Part shown: piece after piece, positions 45,801 to 53,192 of the stretch
How the letters are laid out: every line of letters starts with the position of its first letter
How positions within the stretch are numbered: the stretch's first letter is position 1
Assembly: GCF_029168945.1 (NCBI RefSeq)
Contig: NC_083610.1
Location: forward strand, 76,561,580 to 76,625,579
Reading direction: 5' to 3'
Source: Cannabis sativa
Lineage: Eukaryota > Streptophyta > Magnoliopsida > Rosales > Cannabaceae
DNA: 64,000 bases
Notes under the pieces: generated by a model
Told to the model about the DNA's origin: nothing
Databases searched by the model: none
Seen by the model: only the letters and a program-made list of their open reading frames with translations
Translations under genes and position numbers: made by a program

Positions 45801-48435
45801 AAAGATATCATGAAGATATATGAGGTAGAAAAGAAAAAAAAAATGAATTATTTGAATGGCAATAGTGGCAGAATCGTTATTACATCAGATATATGGACAT
45901 CAAATAATCAAAAAAGAGACTATATGATGGTGACTGCCCATTACATTGACAACTCATGGACTTTACATAATCGCATTATCAGGTAATTTATAGTTTCATA
46001 TAATTTGAGTTCTATTTTATTGTTGAAATATGTAATAATACTTTTCTTTCAATACATTTTGATTGTAGGTTTCTATATATGTGCCTTCTCCTCGTACTGC
46101 TGAAGCATTCAAAAGTATTAATGCAATGTTTGGTTTCATGGAATATTGATCGTATGTTATCTACTTTAACTCTAGATAATTGTACTACTAATGATGCCAT
46201 GGTAAATTTCATGTTCGAGAAATTGTCTTGCTCCCATTTGATGTTGGGTGGAAAATTTATTCATATGCAGTGTGCTCACATTTTGAACTTGATAGTTAAA
46301 GAGGGATTGGATGAAATTAAAGATGTTATTAAAAACATACGTGAGAGTGTAGTTTATTGGATTTGGACTGCAACTCCGAAAAGAGTTGAAAAGTTTGAGG
46401 AAGCGGCAAGACAAATCAAAATTTCATGCACTAGAAAATTAGTTCTTGATTGTAAGACTAGGTGGAATTCTACTTACTTGATGATTTCTAGTGCTCTCAT
46501 ATATAAGGATGTTTTCAGTCGCCTAACAATCAGTGAGAAAAAATATAGACACTTGCTTAAGATATGTAAGATTAGATTATTGTTTAATGAATGTCTTGAG
46601 TCAGAATGTCGTGAGATAAAATTTATGGCTCAAAAAATGATTGAAAAATTTGAGAAGTATTGGTCTATAATACATGGAATATTGGCCATAACAACAATTC
46701 TAGATCCAAGATTTAAGATGAAATTGATTGAATACTACTTCCCTCGAATTTATGGTGAGAAGTCCTCAATAGAAATTGAGAGAGTTCGAAAATTGTGTCT
46801 TGATTTAGTGGAAGAATACAATATTAATCAAAATTAAGGAAGTACTATTGATCATTCATTGAGTTGCTCTGAGCATGATAAGGATGTTGATGAATTTGTT
46901 GATGATTTGGCTGGTTATGATTTGTTCGTTACTAGCACAACCAATGATACTTTTAAGTCTGAGATAGAGTACTACTTAGAAGAGGTTGTTTTGCCAAGGA
47001 CTTCTAAATTTGACATTTTAGCATGGTGGAAGAGCAATGTGTTGAAAGATCCTACTTTACAAAGGGTTGCTAAAGATATTTTGGCTATACTAGTGACTAT
47101 CGTTCCTTTGGAGTCGGCTTTTAGCACTAGCGGGAGACATGTCTCTCATCATTGTAATAGGCTACATCCTAACACTTTGGAAGTTTTGGTGTGTGCACAA
47201 GATTGGTTATGGGCTGAAAGATTAGGTATGCTATATCTTGCTCTCTTTTTTTCTTCTTATTTTAGTTATTTCTAATAGTTTTATGTTTGTTTCTTAGATT
47301 CATTTACAAAAATACCAACATATTCAACAGTAAATGAAAATATAAAAGATGATGATGAAGATGTAATTATTGTTTGAATTATTCAAATATTATTTAGTTT
47401 AGCTACTTACATTAATAGTTATAAGTTTTAATATATTTTTCTTATATATTATTATAGGGACCAAGTTATGTAAACTTTATAACTTGATAAAAATTATGAT
47501 GACCGATGATGAAGGTGCCCTAAAAGATATATTTATTTTTTATTTATGGACTTTATTTATTTCAACAATAGACTATGTTAGTTTTTTTAAGGCTATTGGT
47601 GAATTTTTATGTTTCATGTAATGAAATTTTTATAGTTATTATTTGAATGACTTTGTACGATTGTTTTTCTTTTATTCCTTTTGAGGTCTTTTTTTTTCAA
47701 AAATATTTTCATGGGTGCTGAATGGATATTCTCCCCCACCGAGTAATCCTTGCTCTGTCTCCTAATTTTATTTAAACGGTATAGGGTGAATTTAGGATTC
47801 GGGTATGGGGGTGGGTGAGCGATCCCCGGCCACACCATGCATGTCCCGTGTATGTTCCTATGGGTACCCGATAGGAATCCTTCTCCTACTGGATAATTTC
47901 TATTCCGTCCTCGCTTTAATTTAAATAGGTATTGGAACAGGTGTAGGATGAATTTAAACAGTGGGTATAATAGGGGTGGGGGAGCAATCCCCGCCACAAC
48001 CCCGCCCAGTTTACATCGCTAAATAAAGTCATTTTCTTCTTAAAAAAAATCTAAAATAAAATCACTGGCTCCTCTCGCTCTCTCTTCTTTCTCTCTAAAT
48101 AAACATACTTTTTCCATGTAATTAGTACGAGCATGAAGTGCACGCTAGTGTTATCAAATTCAATAATCAAACTTTTGCTTCTGTAAAAGGTCTGGATTAA
48201 CTACTAAATGAAAGAGAAGACAGACAGACAAAGAAGGTTAATTTATATCTATATTAAAAAGTTTTTGGAGAAAAAAGAAATTAATTAGTTATAAGGAACC
48301 TGAAATTCCGATGTCATAGCCAAAAATGAGGCCACTAGAGGCAGCAACGATGCACGTAATCACCACCGACGTTGTTATCCTGCTGTGAAAGCCACTGACG
48401 GGTCCGTCAACGGCTAGAACTCCACCTCCAGCCAT
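21454..48435 (-). CDS. STP5: sugar transport protein (STP family H+/monosaccharide symporter), 4 exons, 27 kb
   Basis: Joining minus-strand exons 48435-48300, 37372-37041, 22662-22021 and 21912-21454 gives one frame of 522 codons, the usual STP length. All introns have GT...AG ends and the phases agree. The protein is a 12-helix major facilitator: MAGGG start, FGYDIGISG with [61 protein letters not shown] and PETKGI, in family order. STPs import hexoses with protons across the plasma membrane, often in sink or pollen tissue. By eye the closest match is the STP5 type; this is not tested by alignment. Intron 2 is 14,378 bp and intron 1 is 10,927 bp, both filled with transposons; intron 3 is 108 bp. 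The frame is intact, so the gene may still be functional. Confidence 0.9.
22021..22662 (-). CDS. STP5: STP exon 3 (central part)
   Basis: 642 bp, 214 codons, from [18 protein letters not shown] to GGIQMFLCQ. It carries the loop signature [30 protein letters not shown] with the sugar-binding QQVTGIN, and DRYGRR. The acceptor is atatatag and the donor CAG|gtatataag. Confidence 0.93.
22663..23338. other. start of STP intron 2, no recognised element
   Basis: AT-rich non-coding sequence. Near 22820-22870 it carries ccaatagcgatattgacac, which resembles the right part of the small MITE at 36558-36670. Confidence 0.5.
23347..23856. mobile_element. hAT-type MITE with GACACGA-rich arms, second copy
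   Basis: Starts tagggctggcaat and ends aattactagcccta, terminal inverted repeats, with the same cgtgtc/gacacg arms as the element at 8936-9558. Flanks cttttgct (23339-23346) and ctttcgct (23857-23864) form an 8-bp TSD with one mismatch, as for hAT elements. It is 510 bp and non-coding, inside STP intron 2. Confidence 0.82.
23865..24677. other. AT-rich intronic spacer
   Basis: Very AT-rich with no coding signal or terminal motifs I can pair. Confidence 0.55.
24723..25560 (-). pseudogene. LINE RNase H domain and linker
   Basis: The frame 25220-24723 reads [27 protein letters not shown] and [13 protein letters not shown], the four blocks of an RVT_3 RNase H found at the C-terminus of plant L1 elements. 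The linker lies in another frame (25561-24983); the shift falls at a run of about 13 C (25231-25243). The region is unusually GC-rich compared with its surroundings. Confidence 0.85.
25562..26645 (-). pseudogene. LINE reverse transcriptase end and zinc-binding region
   Basis: The piece 26645-26322 reads [39 protein letters not shown] and [17 protein letters not shown], the thumb/connector of plant L1 RT. The piece 26014-25562 carries [16 protein letters not shown] and [18 protein letters not shown], the zf-RVT zinc-binding domain. A shifted piece lies between them (26272-26066). Confidence 0.88.
26685..27170. other. AT-rich intronic spacer
   Basis: No feature recognised. Confidence 0.5.
27171..28703 (+). 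pseudogene. decayed Copia internal region (copia-4)
   Basis: Plus-strand frames between about 28010 and 28430, joined across many stops, read Copia RNase H motifs: [39 protein letters not shown] and further on a weak SDSD-like region. The part before 28000 has no clear motif and is assigned only by contiguity. The left boundary is a guess; no 5' LTR was found. Confidence 0.55.
28704..30402 (+). repeat. long Copia-type LTR (copia-4)
   Basis: Starts TGTTGGGTTTTGTGCCC directly after the decayed RNase H region and ends AAAATAATTCCAAC, giving the TGTTGG...CCAACA-like ends of Copia LTRs (the last base is changed). It is about 1.7 kb with a TATA box near 29965, followed by a pyrimidine-rich leader (cttccttcttctttcttc). 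It abuts a CACTA coding fragment at 30403 and so probably inserted into, or recombined with, that element. Confidence 0.65.
29963..29973 (+). promoter_or_regulatory. TATA box of copia-4 LTR
   Basis: agtataaaagg, a near-consensus plant TATA box about 1.26 kb into the LTR, followed by a CT-rich leader. Confidence 0.55.
30409..30705 (+). pseudogene. CACTA transposon protein fragment, DUF4218 end
   Basis: Reads [20 protein letters not shown], matching the conserved (W)MYPFERYMK...L block of the DUF4218 domain that accompanies CACTA transposases, then [18 protein letters not shown]. The codon before MYPFER is tag where the family has Trp. After a stop the reading continues PYIA and reaches a possible donor gc|gtaagt at 30698, so the solo LTR probably sits in an intron. 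Confidence 0.72.
30720..32811. repeat. solo LTR, 2.1 kb, with TSD ttttc
   Basis: Starts TGTAAAGACCGC and ends GGGTGTTACA, with TGTAA...TTACA matching ends. The flanks are ttttc on both sides (30715-30719 and 32812-32816), a perfect 5-bp TSD. No coding sequence is present, so this is either a solo LTR left by LTR-LTR recombination or a small non-coding element. The length suggests a long-LTR Gypsy family; orientation is not fixed. Confidence 0.8.
32111..32303. repeat. three tandem hairpin-forming repeats in the solo LTR
   Basis: Three copies of a roughly 55-bp unit begin at 32111, 32194 and 32249. Each contains cggtacggctag and ctagcgtaccg, which are near-perfect reverse complements and can fold into an 11-bp hairpin. 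The first copy is separated from the second by an extra 28 bp. Confidence 0.88.
32866..33360 (+). pseudogene. CACTA transposon protein fragment, DUF4216 region
   Basis: Reads [19 protein letters not shown], then after shifts [12 protein letters not shown] and [13 protein letters not shown], then [40 protein letters not shown] and WV. The YYG...IWEL.Y....I.LFKC.W pattern is the DUF4216 domain of plant CACTA elements. Stops break it at 33051 and 33360. Confidence 0.78.
33557..34140 (+). pseudogene. CACTA-associated coiled coil and DUF8039-like fragment
   Basis: After an intron-like acceptor (tttgcag) the frame reads a charged helix ([20 protein letters not shown]) and an acidic Gln-rich tail, ending at 33907. 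The next frame reads [20 protein letters not shown], then [10 protein letters not shown], which resembles the DUF8039 domain found next to Ulp1-like domains in some plant CACTA proteins. The assignment of this second piece is by memory of motif shape only. Confidence 0.5.
34260..35390 (+). pseudogene. Ulp1-like (C48) cysteine protease fragment of the CACTA element
   Basis: Pieces in order read [19 protein letters not shown] (34438 on), [12 protein letters not shown] (34844 on), [20 protein letters not shown] (35010 on) and [14 protein letters not shown] (35310 on). The His in HWMLEI, the Asp in YLDLI and the Cys in ECGFC sit as in the Ulp1/SENP catalytic triad. Introns or stops separate the pieces. 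Such domains occur in some plant CACTA and Mutator-like elements, where their role is not established. Confidence 0.55.
35764..36137. mobile_element. Mutator-like MITE with 9-bp TSD
   Basis: The left end GTGTAAATACCATTTTAGA and the reverse complement of the right end GGGTAAATACTATTTTGAA begin long inverted arms of about 90 bp with ggaccctctgttttgtta in common. The flanks are taaaattaa on both sides (35755-35763 and 36138-36146), a perfect 9-bp TSD as made by Mutator-type transposases. 374 bp, non-coding, nested in the CACTA remnant. Confidence 0.88.
36302..36480. repeat. tgacgtc subterminal repeats of the CACTA element
   Basis: Palindromic tgacgtca or close variants occur at 36302, 36323, 36367 and 36386, with weaker gcgtc/gacgc forms at 36346, 36409, 36431, 36456 and 36471. 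Subterminal repeats like these are binding sites of the accessory transposon protein in En/Spm elements; here that role is inferred. Confidence 0.75.
36558..36670. repeat. small MITE with TAGCACCCT ends
   Basis: The left end TAGCACCCTATATACG and the reverse complement of the right end TAGCACCCTCTTAAGTG share nine terminal bases over 113 bp. No clear TSD. The right part (caatagcgatat-gacac) recurs near 22820-22860. Confidence 0.45.
36698..36851. repeat. (AT)n and (TTA)n microsatellites in STP intron 2
   Basis: An (at)n run lies at about 36698-36722 and about 15 tta units at 36806-36851, close to exon 2. Both are likely to be length-polymorphic. Confidence 0.93.
37041..37372 (-). CDS. STP5: STP exon 2
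   Basis: 332 bp. It starts GTGGAGTGACGACAATG after acceptor aatttcag and ends ACTAACCAA before donor gtaagt. It encodes [17 protein letters not shown], the helices around [36 protein letters not shown], and [15 protein letters not shown]. It completes the Gly codon split after the last base of exon 1, and its end falls exactly between codons where exon 3 resumes. Confidence 0.93.
37373..37849. other. intron 1 spacer, AT-rich
   Basis: AT-rich, no recognised feature between exon 2 and the LINE. Confidence 0.5.
37880..39070 (+). pseudogene. LINE ORF1 (DUF4283-type)
   Basis: A start [16 protein letters not shown] at 37880 soon runs into stops. The piece 38365-38661 reads [39 protein letters not shown] and [11 protein letters not shown], the DUF4283 domain of plant L1 ORF1 (RNA binding). 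The next frame continues [19 protein letters not shown] and [12 protein letters not shown]. The tail of ORF1 continues past Cassandra to about 40160. Confidence 0.82.
39081..39514 (+). repeat. 5' LTR of Cassandra
   Basis: 434 bp, from tgtgacagtcagtag to ggacgttaca. Confidence 0.94.
39283..39347 (+). other. 5S rRNA-like segment in Cassandra LTR
   Basis: Contains gaactccacagttaag, gcttgg and aaggatgggtgacctcctgg, matching the internal control region (A box, intermediate element, C box) of plant 5S rRNA. A second copy lies at 39788-39850 in the 3' LTR. In Cassandra these sequences can act as an RNA polymerase III promoter; the segment is not a complete 5S gene. Confidence 0.9.
39586..40018 (+). 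repeat. 3' LTR of Cassandra
   Basis: 433 bp, same ends as the 5' copy; one base is deleted in the run cctcctgg-aag within the 5S-like part. Confidence 0.94.
40209..43437 (+). pseudogene. LINE ORF2: endonuclease, reverse transcriptase, zinc region
   Basis: Broken frames read in order. The endonuclease part has [41 protein letters not shown] and [13 protein letters not shown]. The RT part has [53 protein letters not shown] (FVDD catalytic box) and YLGVP. The C-terminal part has [15 protein letters not shown] and [17 protein letters not shown]. The catalytic blocks are recognisable but stops and shifts are spread throughout. Confidence 0.88.
43740..45240. other. non-coding 5' part of the hAT element
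   Basis: Very AT-rich with an (at)n run at about 44280-44304. It may hold the transposase promoter and 5' UTR, but no specific site was identified. Confidence 0.5.
45382..47278 (+). pseudogene. hAT transposase (BED finger, DUF4413, dimerisation domain)
   Basis: In order: a BED zinc finger ([34 protein letters not shown]), a catalytic-core part [16 protein letters not shown], an intron-like gap with donor ag|gtaatt near 45982 and acceptor tgtag near 46069, [40 protein letters not shown], and the C-terminal dimerisation block [24 protein letters not shown] and [11 protein letters not shown]. It resembles RICESLEEPER/DAYSLEEPER-type hAT proteins. A shift near 46120 and stops at about 45640 and 46836 break it. 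Confidence 0.88.
48300..48435 (-). CDS. STP5: STP exon 1 (start of the sugar transporter)
   Basis: Encodes [11 protein letters not shown], then [21 protein letters not shown] and GYDIGISG, the cytosolic N-terminus and first transmembrane helix of STP transporters. The last base gives the first position of a Gly codon completed by exon 2. The donor is TCAG|gttcct. The start was chosen because MAGG is the conserved STP N-terminus. Confidence 0.92.
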
Positions 48436-48485
48436 TTTTCTGTGCTTTAATTCAATTGCTTTGATCTATATCTACTACGTACTAA

Positions 48486-48497
48486 TATATATATACT
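48486..48497 (-). promoter_or_regulatory. possible TATA box of STP
   Basis: tatatatatatta on the minus strand, about 50-60 bp upstream of the ATG, which would leave a 5' UTR of roughly 25 bases. The sequence is low-complexity, so this is tentative. Confidence 0.3.
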
Positions 48498-48499
48498 AA

Positions 48500-49785
48500 G
48501 TAAACGGAGTTGGACTACTCTGTTTTCTTTTCTTGGTTCTAACTTTCTCAGTCAGAATACAGAGTAGAGTGAGTGGTTACTACCATTCTTAAATGATTCA
48601 ACTTTAATGTACAGACTTGACTTTGGGTGGTGATGGTGATGGTGTAACTGTTAAGCTAAAAGTAAATTGTTTTATGAATTTAAATAATACTTTACTACTA
48701 ATTACCTACTTGATCCACTTAATCAAATACAAAATCACATGCTTAACTTAGCTACCTACTCTATATATTTTAACCATTATTTATTATTAGTAAGCAAATA
48801 AATTTGTCATTTTAAGAAATTTGAAGAAATTAAATTAATTAAGATACCTAATTACTAATTTGAACATAATCAATTAAAGTGTAAACCATCAAGCAACCCA
48901 GCAATATTGAAAACTGTAAAACATAACACGAGTACAAAACCTACTGAAAGTAGGTCGACAAGTAGTAGGATCTAAATTTGGACAATGATAATATCATAGG
49001 TGTTAATTAACACAAATATTGACTCAGTCTTTAATGATTTCAGCCATATATTATGAGAAGAACAAAAAAAACCCTAAAAGTAATGTATGGATCAAATCAA
49101 ACTTTGGGTTTCTAAATTGTTTTAATTAATATTCTTTTAATAATATAGGAATTTAGGTCCACCCAGTTTAGGGTTAAGTAACTAATAGTCAAAATGTTAA
49201 AGACTGGTGGTTGGACATGAGCTAGAATAGTAAGTAAGCCTCATCAGTCAATCCCAAATTCAAAGGGAAATTTCAATTTCTATGAGCTTAAATAAAACAT
49301 AGGTGGGTTTATATATATGGAATACTTTTTAACAGGTATTACTCAAAAATAGTTACTAAGCAAATTTAACTATAAATATTAATTTTAAAAATATCAAACC
49401 ATCGAATTTTGATCTAATAACGAATAATGAAATCACAAATTTGAATTTTTATGCTTAATTTAACTACTTAATTAACAAAAATATCAAAAAATACATCTTT
49501 TTTACACTATATCAAAAATATGTTCATACACAAATATTTAACTCAAACTCAACTTTTTCTTTTCTTATTTTTCTTGCTAAATTTTTTTTTTTACTAATGG
49601 AACAATCTCAGCTCATATGATATAAAAATGAGAGATTTTTTTAATTAGATAAAAAAAATTAAGCATAAAAACTCAAAATTTTCTAATTTTACCCATTCAT
49701 GTGTAATACCCCTTAAGAGTGCACCCATATATATAAATAGTATTAAGTTTTTCCTATTGTTATTGTTGTTACATTTGATACTTTT
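48500..49785. other. upstream region of STP
   Basis: AT-rich non-coding sequence between STP and the next transposon; it would contain the remaining promoter. No specific element can be supported. Confidence 0.5.
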
Positions 49786-51382
49786 TGGTAGGCCGGAACA
49801 TAAAAACCGCTAAACCGTGGGAACCGCCTAACCCATTAGAATCCGCCCGTATGGAAACCGCCCATTAAAAACCCGCAAAAATTGGATTGGGTTGAATTTT
49901 AACCCGTTGTTTGGCGGGCGGGTACGGGTTAGCCTAAAAACGGGCGGGTTCAACCCGTACCCGTAATATATATATTTTAAATTTCATTTATACGGGCTGC
50001 CTAAAAAACTAAAACAAAAAAAACCTAAAACTAAATCATCTTCCCCTCTTCTTCACAGCTGCCAGCGTCCCCCCCCCCCCTTCTTCTCCGCTCGTCGTCG
50101 GCCCCTCCCCCCTTCTTCTCTGCTCGTCGCTGCCGGCCAGCCTCATGCCATCCCAGCCCCTCGACTCCCTTCCAGCCAGCCCAACGTAGACGAGCGTCGG
50201 ACCTTCACCCACCCACCCAGCGTAGACGAGCGCCGGACGTTTACCCAGCCACTTCGCCGAACCTTCATCCAGCCACTTCGCCGGACCGTCGACACTCCAC
50301 AACCGATCTCCTCAATTCCTCATGTATGGTATTATTTATATATATATATATACATATGTAATTTTTATTTGTACAGAATAATAAGTTAGATTTATATATA
50401 TTATTTAATTTTAATTTTATATACATATATGTTTTAATGTTTATAGCTCTTGTGGTAGTGATCTTCACCAGTACCTTCACGTTTGATTGTGATTGGTGTA
50501 GTTTTATATTATCCACAAACCCTTTAAATTTTGTCAAATGAAAAAATTGTGCTTGCTTGGCTTTATTCACCTGTCATTCGGTATGAATTTTTTTTTCTCT
50601 TAAAATTAACTTAAACCAAATTTACATAATCAGACCCACAAGTTTTGAAAATTATTGATTGTCCTTCACAAAAGCATTATTAAATCTAATGTTGACTAAA
50701 ATTTTGGACCCAAAAAACCTAACAGAATAATATGTTAGATTTATATATATTATTTAATTTTAATTTTATATACATATATGTTTATAGCTAAAGAAAGCTA
50801 AAATCCATGTAGATTTTTATTTATTTATTTTATTTACTAAACATATAACAATATGGAGAATATATAACCAATATTTTTAGTACTGTGTTTTTGTGGGAGC
50901 CTCTTGTCTACATGTTTTCTTAATTCATATATAATAAATATACATATAATTATATTATATACATACGTACGTTTAAAGTTAATATCAATATTTATATGTA
51001 TAAATATTATTGCATTATGCATGGAATTGGATGATCATCACATCTTTGTCTTGAATTAATCAAAGATTGTTTTTGTCCTTATATTATACTCCAAGTCTCC
51101 AACTTTGTACGGTTCATTGTATTAAGATGTGGCCAATTGATAAGCGGATATCTTCCATCTGATTATGATAAATCCCAATTAGAATTTGTGTTTTCTCTAA
51201 TTAATTATATGAATTTGCTTTATATGTTTAATTGTAAACTTAAATATAAATAAAAATACATTTTTAAATAAGTGAATTTTTGTTTTTATTTTTTATTTTT
51301 GATCTTGTTTGTTTTGATTATTTTTGTGTATGGAATTTATTTTTTCATAGTCTAAAATTAATTTAATTATTTAGGTGGAGTT
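49786..51382 (+). other. probable 5' region of a second hAT element
   Basis: Begins with taggccggaac followed by alternating ggcgggcgggtacggg / cccgtaccc blocks, which look like a hAT terminus with subterminal repeats. A C-rich stretch (50040-50300) and AT-rich sequence follow up to a possible acceptor ttattttag at 51374, just before the ATG of a hAT transposase frame. The opposite terminus is not in the window, so the boundary is inferred. Confidence 0.4.
50376..50782. repeat. 60-bp direct repeat pair
   Basis: The segment at about 50376-50434 (acagaataataagttagatt and on through a tatatatta / ttttaattttatatac run) recurs at about 50720-50782 with one base changed. No element ends were found around either copy. 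Confidence 0.75.
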
Positions 51383-51433
51383 ATGGATATTAATATAGAA
51401 ATACAAGATGTGGTTATAGAAGATAATGATATG
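51383..51433 (+). pseudogene. hAT transposase, first 17 codons (split by copia-2)
   Basis: Reads MDINIEIQDVVIEDNDM and stops at the copia-2 insertion. After the 5-bp duplication the same frame continues at 62367 with LNIEVEEEIEND. The acidic character carries across the junction, supporting one original exon. The start is the first ATG after a possible acceptor tttag. Confidence 0.75.
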
Positions 51434-52640
51434 TGAAATTCTGTATTTTAATATCCCCAGTTTGATTATTTAATTAAATGATTAATTAAATGCGGAATAA
51501 TAAAACTGGTACTGAAAACAGTTTTCTGTAGTTACAGAATGCAACTCTGTAACTCCAGAGAAACCCAGAAAAACAAACAGTGCATAAAAGTAAAAACACA
51601 CAAGATTTTTGTACGTGGTTTCAACAATCCTTTCAGATTGTTACTAGTCCACGGGGCCACGCCCAGAGATAAGATTCATTAGATCGGTATCAAAAATACA
51701 AAGTAATTGACTTATGCATAAATAGACTCCCTCTTATTGTATGCCGCAAGCTTGATGTATTCCACCTACTAACCGAATCTTGATAAAACTCCAAGTGCTC
51801 GAACTCCCTTCGATCACCTTGAAGAGTGCTTGAATCCTCCCGATTCAAGGCTTAAAGGCTATCTCCTGAAAGCCTATACAACCATCTCCCGAAGGTTGTG
51901 TGCTTGTATCCTCCCGATGCAAGACTTCAAAAGCAATCTCCCGAAAGCTTGTAAATACCCTTCTTCCGAAGGTGCACTGATGTTCTTCTTCGTTGTAGAC
52001 TTGAATACAGACTCAAGACAATACAAACAACACATAAACAGAGTAAGAGTAGAACAACTCTTCTCTACAAAACAAAGACACTCTTTTCTTATGATATGAA
52101 AGTGAATAAAAGAGTTAACATAACAAAGACACTCTTTCCTTAAGATATGAATATAATTCTAAGTGTGTGAAAGAGATACAAAACCTAGCTACTATAAGAT
52201 GTATTTATAATGAATATACATCTCATAGACAGCTTACATTCGGTCTGAACAAGACCTCAACCCACTAGAAACTTCCCTAAAATAATTCTTCAATCAGTCC
52301 AGGAATTTCCGTTTCTGTACATACAGAATCGTGGGCAGTAACTACAACTTTCCTTTTATAGAAAAGGAAAGTCTAGCTCCGGTTTTCTCTTCAAGAAACC
52401 TGATCTAAGAAAATGGGAAACTTAACACAAGATCAGATTACACAGCTGGTTAGATAAAAACGAAATGGGTAACCAAACTTACCATTTTTACCTTTTTTTC
52501 AAAAATAAGAAAGCTAGACAACTTTCCTTTCAAGTTTGATTTACACAAATATGGAAACCATATCAATATATGCCAGCCGAAATATACATTAAATAATAAA
52601 ATATTTTTGTCAATTAAATATGCCAAAAATGGAATTAACA
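51434..52640 (-). repeat. 3' LTR of copia-2
   Basis: 1,207 bp; in element orientation TGTTAATTCCAT to AGAATTTCA. A TATA-like TATAAATACA lies at 52200-52209. Confidence 0.94.
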
Positions 52641-53192
52641 ATCTCCCCCTTTGGCACTTTGATTGACAAAACATTTTATTATGAGAAAACCTGCATCAAG
52701 TGTTAGAAACCAAAGCAAATAGCTTTTTAAAGATACAAGAGTATAGAAAATACTCCCCCTGCATGAAGGCTCTCTAACACATAAAACATATAACTTTTTT
52801 TGGACGGAAAAGCTTGCAAACCGAAGAACACAACTTTTTAAACGGAAAAGTGTTAAACCACAAACAAGCAACTCCCCCTAAAACCAAAGGTCCAGAGTTG
52901 TAACAAAAAGTTCAATGAATTCAAAAAATATACTACTCCCCCTTTTTGTCTATCAAGGAGCCAAAGATAACAAAAACAAACATGGACAAAGTCATAAGTT
53001 CAAATAAACATTAATAAAAAGCAAAAGATAAAAGATTGAACCACTTATTCATCATCATTGGGTCGGAAGTATTTCATGATGCTGTCCATCTTCCTAAGAA
53101 GCAAGGCCTGACTTGTCTCCATTCTTCCCAAACGCAAGTTGAATTCTGCCATTTACGTAGGAGCGAAGTGGAAGCGAGATCCGACGGCGGGA
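52641..53192 (-). other. polypurine tract region, four AGGGGGAG motifs
   Basis: The tract AAAGGGGGAGAT abuts the 3' LTR at 52641-52652. Similar agggggagt motifs recur near 52751, 52869 and 52935 (minus strand). The first is the expected plus-strand primer; the others could be extra primers or relics. No coding frame is supported here. Confidence 0.8.

Larger units (their letters stand above)
43591..48021 (+). mobile_element. hAT transposon with coding remnants, 4.4 kb
   Basis: Starts tagggatggtaattat and ends tttacatcgcta, with imperfect terminal inverted repeats (TAGGGATG / TAGCGATG) and GC-rich subterminal sequence (gcgggttc, ccccgcc). The flanks are aataaagt on both sides (43583-43590 and 48022-48029), a perfect 8-bp TSD. 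It carries a broken hAT transposase and is inserted in the 3' UTR of the LINE within STP intron 1. Confidence 0.93.
37850..48049 (+). mobile_element. L1-type LINE, nearly full length, with two nested elements
   Basis: Plus-strand ORF1 (from 37880) and ORF2 (40209-43437) of a plant L1 element, followed by a 3' UTR that continues across the hAT insertion (gattaataaagt / cattttcttctt) and ends in a run of eight A at 48042-48049. Cassandra (39081-40018) interrupts the end of ORF1 and a hAT element (43591-48021) the 3' UTR. Without them the LINE is about 4.8 kb. It is antisense to STP and fills most of intron 1. The 5' end and TSD could not be fixed. Confidence 0.82.

Noticed and set aside
47614..47997. 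127-codon minus-strand frame
   Set aside because: It covers the GC-rich subterminal repeats and end of the hAT element; no protein motif.
50036..50302. GC-rich minus-strand frame with repeated AKWL / LVYVG words
   Set aside because: Simple, C-rich sequence in the presumed hAT 5' region; no start context, no family match.
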